NCBI GenBank assembly: GCA_030665925.1
Contig: DAOUYX010000105.1
Location: 1 to 5,913 of the forward strand
Source of the DNA: Methanosarcinales archaeon
GTDB lineage: Archaea; Halobacteriota; Syntropharchaeia; Alkanophagales; Methanospirareceae
Direction: 5' to 3'
DNA: 5,913 nucleotides
Shown: one piece after another, positions 1-4,832 of the stretch
Numbering within the stretch: position 1 is the stretch's first letter
Layout: every line of letters starts with the position of its first letter
The notes under the pieces: model-generated
Seen by the model: the letters and a program-made list of their open reading frames with translations, nothing else
What the model was told of the DNA's origin: nothing
The model's database searches: none
Program-made: the position numbers and the translations under genes

Positions 1-89
1 GTGTTTATCGTTCTTATGTTCCCCTTCCATAGTCTCACAATTTCTTGCAAATCCGTCTCTACGGCTTTCCGTATTTCCCAGCTTTCCAT
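1..89 (-). CDS. Probable GNAT-family N-acetyltransferase, N-terminal fragment (runs off the left edge)
   Basis: An ATG at 89-87 opens a frame that stays open for 29 codons to the window edge. The translation starts MESWEIRKAVETD and continues LQEIVRLWKGN. This is the usual opening of a GNAT acetyltransferase: a first beta strand (WEIRKA), a short turn with T-D, then an amphipathic helix of the form L-x-E-I-V-x-L-W. GNAT enzymes move an acetyl group from acetyl-CoA to an amine of a protein or small molecule. The acetyl-CoA binding loop (R/Q-x-x-G-x-G/A) would lie beyond the window, so neither substrate nor activity can be judged. The purine-rich GGAAAGG at 105-99 is a weak ribosome binding site 9 nt before the ATG. 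The gene has the same orientation as the flavoprotein gene upstream but is separated from it by 98 nt containing a hairpin and a promoter-like stretch, so it is probably transcribed separately. Identification rests on about 25 residues only. Confidence 0.6.
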   Translation of the reverse strand, partial: MESWEIRKAVETDLQEIVRLWKGNIRTIN

Positions 90-93
90 AACT

Positions 94-126
94 AAAGCCT
101 TTCCTTTTGGTAAAATAAAAGCCTTT
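94..126. repeat. Pair of AAAGCCTTT direct repeats before the GNAT gene
   Basis: The 9-mer AAAGCCTTT occurs at 94-102 and again at 118-126, 24 bp from start to start. Each copy is itself a palindrome around its central base (AAAG-C-CTTT). The copies flank the TATA-like run and the ribosome binding site of the acetyltransferase gene, a place where an operator would act. Two copies in a short A/T-rich spacer may still be chance. Confidence 0.35.
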
Positions 127-129
127 GCG
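111..129 (-). promoter_or_regulatory. Candidate archaeal BRE/TATA promoter for the GNAT gene
   Basis: Read on the minus strand, CGCAAAGG (129-122) followed by CTTTTATTTTA (121-111) resembles a purine/A-rich BRE element with a TATA-like box. The box centre is about 26 nt before the ATG at 89. That distance would place the transcription start at or next to the start codon, giving a leaderless or nearly leaderless mRNA. The same T-rich run could instead serve as the termination tract of the preceding gene; the two readings are compatible. Judged by eye only. Confidence 0.3.
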
Positions 130-162
130 GAAAAGAAAGAAACTATCTGGCTGGGAGGGTTG

Positions 163-185
163 ATAAGGGGGGTCTGGCCCCTTAT
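163..185 (-). terminator. Hairpin after the flavoprotein stop codon, possible terminator
   Basis: A perfect 8-bp inverted repeat, ATAAGGGG / CCCCTTAT (163-170 with 178-185), encloses a 7-base loop and starts 2 nt after the TAA stop at 190-188. On the transcribed strand it is followed, 20 nt later, by TTTCTTTCTTTT (142-131) and then TTTTATTTTA (120-111). Archaeal RNA polymerase terminates mainly at U-rich stretches, so the T-runs may matter more than the stem. The hairpin could also only protect the mRNA 3' end. The gap between stem and first T-run is too long for a classic bacterial intrinsic terminator. Confidence 0.5.
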
Positions 186-187
186 TG

Positions 188-1615
188 TTAGAACAGTTTC
201 CCCCTGTTCATTATCTCGTTCGGGTCAAGAACACGCAGGAACTTCTTCCAGACTTCGGCAAGATACCCTATCCTATCCGCCGTCGGCCCTATTATCCCCG
301 CGTAAGGTCGGAACCAGCCGTAAATACCCAAATCCAGCAATCTCTGGAATTGCTTCTCATTGTAATTCCGCAACTTCTCGCCGAATCCTAAGTCGCCGCC
401 GTCGTAGAATATATCCAGCTCGAAATAGCAGAGCTGCCCGTGGAAACTGTAAATCGGATTGATGTAGAAATGAATGTGGTCTTGCGGGATTCCAACTTCC
501 AACGCCGTCTTTTCGTGCACCTCGTAATACTGCGCAGCCAGCGTCAAAGGTCCGTAGAGACCGATGCAATGGTAATTCCCGCGCAAGCCGAAGACCATGC
601 AGCTCTTCTCCGCACCGCCTAAACTCTCCTCCTCGAATGTCCTCTTGAACTCCTCCGGGAATTCCAATACCGTCCCGCCAGACTCCTTTATGTATTCCTG
701 CACTAACTTGTCCTTCGCCTCGAATATCCCGTCTACACCTTCCACCAGCACGCACAAGACGAACTTCGGCAGCTTCTCGTAGGGGTAATCGAAAGTGCCG
801 CAGATCCCTTTCAACCAGCTCTGATTGTCCACTAACCGGATGCTCGCAGCCAGTTCGTCGTGCATCAAATTGTAAATGATCTTCCTCGGCGTGCCTGCAT
901 CGTCAAAGCCAACGAAGTACTCTTTCCGGTTGTCGTACAGCCGATAAAGCTTTGCCGTTAATTCGGTCACCACGCCGCACGTGCCGGGATGCGCGCAGAA
1001 CACACCCGTGAAGTCGGGACCTACACCATATCGGAAATACGGCATCTCGGAAAGCGACCTCGATCCAGTCTTTATTGTCTCCCCGTTCGGAAGAACCATC
1101 TCGTACGACAACGTGTGGTCGTGACCGTCCACCGCCGAAGTTTGATATATCCCCCGCAAATAGTAATTCGCCAGTACGCTTGCCGTAAGCGGCGCATCCG
1201 GGAATGCAGGTCTGAGCTTGTATTTCTTCGTCTTCTCAAGCAGCATTCCGAAGGTCACACCCGGCTCTACGGTCGCAGTCATCATCTCCGGATTTATCTC
1301 CACTATTCGGTTCATCCGCGACAGGTCCAGAAGAATACTGCGCTCGTGGACTGGAATGGTCAATCCCCTTACGTTTATTCCCGTGCTGTAAGGTATCACC
1401 GGTATCTTCTCATTATTCGCGAACGTCAAAACACGCCGCACTTCTTCTTTGTTCCCTGGTCGCACGATGTACGCGGGATTCTTCGCGGGCACGAAGTGCC
1501 AGTGCTGGTCCCTCGAATAAGAAGCGCAGATTGCTTTGTCGTCAGTCGCATTCTCCTCTCCTACTATCGTCTGCAATTCCTTTACAAACTTCGATAAAGA
1601 TCGAGTCATTTTCAT
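188..1615 (-). CDS. FAD-binding oxidoreductase, GlcD/VAO type (dehydrogenase subunit)
   Basis: A 475-residue flavoprotein of the VAO/PCMH fold, a usual length for GlcD-like dehydrogenases. The N-terminal FAD domain includes the pyrophosphate loop at about 75-88 (PYSTGINVRGLTIP), the segment HDHTLSYEMVLPNG at 165-178, and GPDFTGVFCAHPGTCGVVTE at 199-218, matching the family's G-P-D-L-x-G-x-x-x-x-x-x-G-x-x-G-I-x-T-E pattern. The C-terminal substrate domain ends in LDPNEIMNRGKLF (463-475), a close match to the family's closing motif. The family oxidises 2-hydroxy acids (glycolate, D-lactate), phenolic alcohols and others; nothing visible fixes the substrate. The protein has no signal peptide, so it is probably cytoplasmic. 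Its ATG overlaps the stop of the Fe-S gene (TAATG), implying translational coupling and a two-subunit complex. GGAGGG inside the last codons of the upstream gene is 3-4 nt from the first ATG and about 10 nt from a second ATG at codon 3, so the true start could be 1615 or 1609. Confidence 0.88.
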   Translation of the reverse strand: MKMTRSLSKFVKELQTIVGEENATDDKAICASYSRDQHWHFVPAKNPAYIVRPGNKEEVRRVLTFANNEKIPVIPYSTGINVRGLTIPVHERSILLDLSRMNRIVEINPEMMTATVEPGVTFGMLLEKTKKYKLRPAFPDAPLTASVLANYYLRGIYQTSAVDGHDHTLSYEMVLPNGETIKTGSRSLSEMPYFRYGVGPDFTGVFCAHPGTCGVVTELTAKLYRLYDNRKEYFVGFDDAGTPRKIIYNLMHDELAASIRLVDNQSWLKGICGTFDYPYEKLPKFVLCVLVEGVDGIFEAKDKLVQEYIKESGGTVLEFPEEFKRTFEEESLGGAEKSCMVFGLRGNYHCIGLYGPLTLAAQYYEVHEKTALEVGIPQDHIHFYINPIYSFHGQLCYFELDIFYDGGDLGFGEKLRNYNEKQFQRLLDLGIYGWFRPYAGIIGPTADRIGYLAEVWKKFLRVLDPNEIMNRGKLF

Positions 1616-2748
1616 TATCCCTCCAAACTCCTGTTTACAAGTTCCACAATGTCGTACACTTCCGTTCCTTTCCCCTCCTTATCTGCCGCTTCCTTCAAGT
1701 TCCTTTTACAGAACGGGCACGCACTCACAAGCGCCGCAGCACCAGCTTCTTTCGCTTCTTTCAGCCGTTCCTCGGCACTCCACAATGCGAACTCGTCATA
1801 AGCGGATTTAACGCCGCCGCCAGAGCCGCAGCACCACGCCTCCTCGCGCTCACGCTTCATCTTCTTTATATCTGCTACGGTGCTCAAAACCGCTCTCGGC
1901 TCGTCGTAAATGCCCAAATCCCTGCCTAAATGGCAGGGGTCGTGGTACGCCACTTCCAGTCCCAGCTTCTTCACCTTCATGCTGCCCAGTCGCGTTAAGA
2001 GCTGCGTGGAATGCAGTAGCTCGACGCCCATATCGGGATAATTCCTCTCGAACGTCATCAAACACCCGGGACAGGTGAAAACAACGGTCTTCGCACCGCT
2101 CATTTTTATCTCCTCGATGTTATGCTCCATAAGCTCCTTCGCAGCTTCTACCTGTCCCGTTCTGAGTAGAACCGAGCCGCAGCACCACTCCTCATCCATT
2201 ACCTGATATTTTATCCCCAGCTTGTCAAAGATCTGCAGCATGGCGTCTGCGATCTCAGGCACACGGTATCGGGCGGTACAGCCGATGTAATACAGAACAT
2301 CCGCATTTCCGTCGGTTGATTTCGCTTTATACTCGTATTTCTCGCCGTACGCATTCCTCGTCTCTTTTATCTTATCTGCAATGTTTTTATGAACGTCAAG
2401 AGCCCACCCTTTCTTCACCAGCTCTGCCCTCATTTCCTCAAACAGTTCCGGCAGCCTCAGCTCCATACTTGTTATCTGCTTGCATCTCTCATAACACGCT
2501 CCGCATAGCGTGCACGCATAGGCGGATTTCAGCAAACCTTCTGAAGGCTCCGTTATCTCACCATCCAGTATCTCCCTGAAAATCTCCATCCGACCAGGCG
2601 CATAGAACGCCTGATAGCCGTAGAATTGCCCGCTGGGGCACAAAGGCAGCCATTCTGCATTCGGGTGAAAACTCGAAATGCTACATAATTTACACTTCAC
2701 ACAATGATGTATTGCACTTAAAATCTCTTCTTTCCTTTCCTGTTCCAT
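1615..2748 (-). CDS. HdrD/GlpC-like Fe-S oxidoreductase with two CCG domains
   Basis: A 377-residue electron-transfer protein. The N-terminus has two 4Fe-4S motifs: C16-x2-C19-x2-C22 with a late fourth Cys-Pro at C37, and the regular C79-x2-C82-x2-C85-x3-C89. Two complete CCG domains follow: C157...C189-C190-G...C226-x2-C229 (31 and 35 residues between the cysteines) and C272...C306-C307-G...C344-x2-C347 (33 and 36). In HdrB such motifs hold non-cubane 4Fe-4S clusters. The arrangement matches HdrD, GlpC and GlcF, the Fe-S subunits that pass electrons from a flavoprotein to quinone, methanophenazine or another carrier. No cytochrome or membrane segment is present, so the final acceptor is unknown. 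The flavoprotein gene follows with a one-base overlap, making it the likely partner. ATG 2748 is the only possible start after an in-frame TAA nine codons upstream; the preceding purine-rich stretch (GGGGAAGAG) is a poor ribosome binding site. A true heterodisulfide reductase is less likely, because the adjacent partner is a GlcD-type flavoprotein and no hdrE is nearby. Confidence 0.9.
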   Translation of the reverse strand: MEQERKEEILSAIHHCVKCKLCSISSFHPNAEWLPLCPSGQFYGYQAFYAPGRMEIFREILDGEITEPSEGLLKSAYACTLCGACYERCKQITSMELRLPELFEEMRAELVKKGWALDVHKNIADKIKETRNAYGEKYEYKAKSTDGNADVLYYIGCTARYRVPEIADAMLQIFDKLGIKYQVMDEEWCCGSVLLRTGQVEAAKELMEHNIEEIKMSGAKTVVFTCPGCLMTFERNYPDMGVELLHSTQLLTRLGSMKVKKLGLEVAYHDPCHLGRDLGIYDEPRAVLSTVADIKKMKREREEAWCCGSGGGVKSAYDEFALWSAEERLKEAKEAGAAALVSACPFCKRNLKEAADKEGKGTEVYDIVELVNRSLEG

Positions 2749-2820
2749 AGCTTCTTGCTCTTCCCCTTTTCTTTATTTATCCCTGATGTTGTTCTATTTC
2801 GTATAAGGTAGTTTCGATTC
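2749..2820 (-). promoter_or_regulatory. 72-nt spacer with candidate promoter for the Fe-S/flavoprotein pair
   Basis: This is the longest spacer upstream of the dehydrogenase pair and the most likely place for its promoter. On the minus strand, CGAAAC (2816-2811) followed by CTTATAC (2807-2801) has the layout of an archaeal BRE plus TATA box and would give a leader of about 30 nt. A second A/T run, ATAAATAAAG (2780-2771), lies about 28 nt before the ATG and would instead give a leaderless mRNA. No hairpin or long T-run marks termination of the upstream SagB-type gene, so readthrough is possible. Confidence 0.35.
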
Positions 2821-3558
2821 TTATTCCTCCTTACCCACAGCAGTCATGTAAATAACGCTCTCCTCCTCGCCGTCAACGCCTATTAACGCGTTTACCTCGT
2901 CGTCGTAGAGCGCGCCAATCTGACAACTGCCGAGTTTCAGTGCAACGGCAGCTAACGCCACGTTCTGCGCGATGTGCCCCGCATCCAGATAGACGTAGCG
3001 GTAGGCTCGCTGCTCGTATTTCCACTTTGACCGTTCGAACACGGCAGTCCAGATGAAGACTACGTTCGCATGGTGCGCCATCTCCTGATCAAGCGCAGCC
3101 TGAGCAACCGAGAGCCGAAAATCTCCCACTCGTAACTGGTCAAGCTCGTGCTTATCCACCGCATAATGATAGACACCGGGTTCAACGTCCGCGACGGAAT
3201 TAACCACGAGATACGTTTCGACTGGATACAGTGCGCCGGCGGATGGCGCGGTTCTGAATCCTGATTCGTGATTGGTAATTCCCTGTGCCGCCCACAGCAG
3301 TTGCGACAGTTCCGATTTTGTCATTGGCGCATCCTTGAAGTGTCGAACACTCCGACGACTACGTAAAACCTCCCACAGCGGCGCGCCACCTTCGCGTTGT
3401 GGAGGTTCGAGCTGAATTTTTGGTGCCGAGGGATACCGCTTATACGTCTCGGTTTTACTCGCCCAATCTAAGTGCCACGCGGGAAGACGTCCACGATGAT
3501 ACTTCGTCTCTTGCTGGAATTGATCTCCAATTTCTTCTTCCTTATCTCCCTTATCCAT
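2821..3558 (-). CDS. SagB/ThcOx-type FMN-dependent nitroreductase-family dehydrogenase
   Basis: A 245-residue nitroreductase-fold protein, complete. Visible family marks are the N-terminal extension with KRYPSAPKIQLEPP (40-53), typical of the SagB branch; RSRRSVRHF (67-74 region), the FMN-phosphate arginine motif; RTAPSAGALYPVETYLV (102-118), the branch's S-A-G-A-L-Y-P signature; GVYHY (128-132); and the C-terminal helix YVYLDAGHIAQNVALAA (188-204) followed by a G-S/C-x-x-I-G segment. In azole-containing peptide pathways SagB enzymes oxidise thiazolines and oxazolines to thiazoles and oxazoles with FMN. Many archaeal and bacterial homologues stand alone and have no known substrate. No YcaO cyclodehydratase, SagC-like protein or precursor peptide is visible in the window, so a peptide-modifying role is not supported. 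It follows the CDF transporter gene by 15 nt and is probably cotranscribed with it. The start is well supported by GGTGA 7 nt before the ATG. Soluble, no signal peptide. Confidence 0.9.
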   Translation of the reverse strand: MDKGDKEEEIGDQFQQETKYHRGRLPAWHLDWASKTETYKRYPSAPKIQLEPPQREGGAPLWEVLRSRRSVRHFKDAPMTKSELSQLLWAAQGITNHESGFRTAPSAGALYPVETYLVVNSVADVEPGVYHYAVDKHELDQLRVGDFRLSVAQAALDQEMAHHANVVFIWTAVFERSKWKYEQRAYRYVYLDAGHIAQNVALAAVALKLGSCQIGALYDDEVNALIGVDGEEESVIYMTAVGKEE

Positions 3559-3563
3559 ATTCT

Positions 3564-3571
3564 AATCACCT
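3564..3571 (-). promoter_or_regulatory. Ribosome binding site (GGTGAT type) fixing the SagB-type start
   Basis: On the minus strand the 15-nt gap between the transporter stop and this gene carries GGTGATT, complementary to the conserved 3' end of archaeal 16S rRNA (AUCACCUCC). The GGTGA core ends 7 nt before the ATG at 3558, an ideal distance. It is the clearest ribosome binding site in the window. It supports both the chosen start and an archaeal origin. Confidence 0.6.
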
Positions 3572-3573
3572 TC

Positions 3574-4773
3574 CTATGCTTTGAGCTCTTCAACAATCTC
3601 TTCTATCGCATCTGCATCGGTCTCTTCAAACTCCACATACGCATCTTCAAGGACGTAGAACGCACTCTTTTGCGCAATGCTCTCCTTGGTAATCAGTTTA
3701 TCTATCTTATTGGTAACCAAGAGCTCAGCAGCTTTAAGCCCTTTCCTTCTTTCTAACGCAAGATAGGGATTCTTTATGAATCGCATATCAGTCAGCTCGT
3801 TATCCGCTGTTCGTAGATCAAAGAGACAGAAATACTCCGCCGCCCCGAAATGCCCTGAGACTTTGGAACTCAGACCTTTATTCTCTGTACAGGGGATGGC
3901 ATACCGTATATACTCCTTCTCCTCAGGCTCCATGTGTACGAGTACCCGATCTACATTCTTTATCTCGGATTTAATCTGCTCTTCTATACGATCGCTCAGT
4001 TGATGTGCCCGTTCAAGGTCTTTGAGGTTCGTTTCTATCTCCAGCTCGATAAACATGAATTTACCAGAGCTTCTCGCTTTTAGAGAGCGTATCTTCCTGA
4101 CACCGTAAGTTCCAGATGCAACCTCTCGTATTCTGTTGAGACTTTCATAGCCGATGGATGCGTCCAGCAGAACCTTTATTGCATCTTTTAATATTTCGTA
4201 GCCCGCTCGGAAGACGAATACAGAGACAAAAATACCTGCAATCGCATCAAGAGAAGAGAACCCAAAGTAGTAGCCCAGCAGCCCTAAGAGTACGGCTGCG
4301 GAGGCGTACGTATCCGCTTGTGTATGCTTCCCGTCGGCGATTAAGCTGGGTGAATTTAGCTCCCGTCCAACCTTGAGCTTATACCTGCTTAAAAGCACGG
4401 TGAACACCAAAGACGTCAGCGCGGCTGCGATTGCAAACGGCAGATTCGTCAGGACAACCGTTCCAAACTTTTCGACCGAGGTGAGTATGATCTCATAGCC
4501 CGCATAAAAGATCGCGAGTGCAAGGAAAAGACTCACTATATTCTCTGCCTTATAAAAGCCATAGGGAAACGCCTTCGTGGGCTTACGACTGGAGATCTTA
4601 AGTCCTATAAGAACTCCAACGGAACTGATAACATCAGTAAGCGAGTGAATAGCATCAGCAGTCAGGGCGATACTACCCGAAAGAATGCCAAAGAAATATT
4701 TTATGATCGCGAGAAAGGCTGTTACTCCTATTGACACAAAAGCGGCTTTTTTATCTCGCTCTAAATGAATCAT
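3574..4773 (-). CDS. Cation diffusion facilitator transporter fused to a NifX/NifB-type domain
   Basis: A 399-residue membrane protein with two parts. Residues 1 to about 205 form the CDF transporter with six predicted membrane helices (roughly 11-31, 44-60, 78-98, 112-129, 156-172, 175-195). Metal ligands are visible as H43-x3-D47 in helix 2 (ADAIHSLTD) and H150-x3-D154 in helix 5 (GKHTQAD). This HD/HD set is common in zinc-type members, but Fe, Mn or Co cannot be excluded. Residues about 210-283 are the cytoplasmic CDF domain, ending VHMEPEE. Residues 288-399 add a dinitrogenase Fe-Mo cofactor-type domain: IPCTENKGLSSKVSGHFG, then AAEYF and KGLKAAELL. CDF proteins export divalent metals in exchange for protons; the extra domain may sense or bind a metal or cofactor (inference). 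ATG 4773 is the first possible start after an in-frame stop and has no recognisable ribosome binding site. It lies 59 nt after the disulfide oxidoreductase gene and 15 nt before the SagB-type gene. Confidence 0.92.
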   Translation of the reverse strand: MIHLERDKKAAFVSIGVTAFLAIIKYFFGILSGSIALTADAIHSLTDVISSVGVLIGLKISSRKPTKAFPYGFYKAENIVSLFLALAIFYAGYEIILTSVEKFGTVVLTNLPFAIAAALTSLVFTVLLSRYKLKVGRELNSPSLIADGKHTQADTYASAAVLLGLLGYYFGFSSLDAIAGIFVSVFVFRAGYEILKDAIKVLLDASIGYESLNRIREVASGTYGVRKIRSLKARSSGKFMFIELEIETNLKDLERAHQLSDRIEEQIKSEIKNVDRVLVHMEPEEKEYIRYAIPCTENKGLSSKVSGHFGAAEYFCLFDLRTADNELTDMRFIKNPYLALERRKGLKAAELLVTNKIDKLITKESIAQKSAFYVLEDAYVEFEETDADAIEEIVEELKA

Positions 4774-4832
4774 CGTACGTGCATTCTTACAGTACAGTAA
4801 CCATGACAGAATTGTGTTATTGCCACTCTACT
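4774..4832 (-). promoter_or_regulatory. 59-nt leader before the CDF gene with TACTG tandem repeat and two tiny ORFs
   Basis: On the minus strand this spacer has no Shine-Dalgarno match. It holds a short tandem repeat, TACTGTACTGTA (4799-4788), bordered by TTAC and GTAA. Two minimal ORFs lie in it: ATG-GTT-ACT-GTA-CTG-TAA (4804-4787) and ATG-CAC-GTA-CGA-TGA (4784-4770), the second ending inside the transporter's own start as ATGA. AATAACA (about 4820-4814) is the only weak TATA-like run. The region could be a weak promoter, a protein binding site or just spacer. Confidence 0.25.

Noticed and set aside
1..462. Open plus-strand frame of 153 codons from the left edge
   Set aside because: It lies antisense to the flavoprotein C-terminus and the GNAT start. 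Its product is Ser/Arg-rich with no recognisable fold, and the minus-strand frames carry clear family motifs over the same bases.
989..1597. Plus-strand frame of 202 codons, Arg/His-rich
   Set aside because: It lies entirely inside the flavoprotein gene on the other strand. Composition is typical of an antisense shadow, with no motif.
1615..2748. True heterodisulfide reductase HdrD
   Set aside because: The partner gene is a GlcD/VAO-type flavoprotein and no cytochrome hdrE gene is adjacent. A dehydrogenase Fe-S subunit fits better, although the CCG domains are of the same kind.
2821..3558. Azole-peptide (TOMM) biosynthesis cluster
   Set aside because: Only the SagB-type dehydrogenase is present; there is no YcaO protein, precursor peptide or maturation protease in the window.
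3472..3756. Plus-strand frame of 94 codons that looks like a small hydrophobic membrane protein (many F, L, I)
   Set aside because: It is the reverse complement of Glu/Lys-rich coding sequence at the end of the CDF-NifX protein and the start of the SagB-type protein, which reads as Phe/Leu runs. The two minus-strand genes and their ribosome binding site explain the region.
3574..4773. Nitrogen fixation locus suggested by the NifX/NifB-type domain
   Set aside because: No nifH, nifD, nifK, nifE, nifN or nifB radical-SAM gene is visible. The domain occurs as a C-terminal add-on to a metal transporter and is widespread outside nitrogen fixation.
4787..4800. TTACAGTACAGTAA as a perfect operator palindrome
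   Set aside because: Only the outer TTAC/GTAA arms pair. The inner bases form a direct ACAGT repeat, so it is not a true palindrome.
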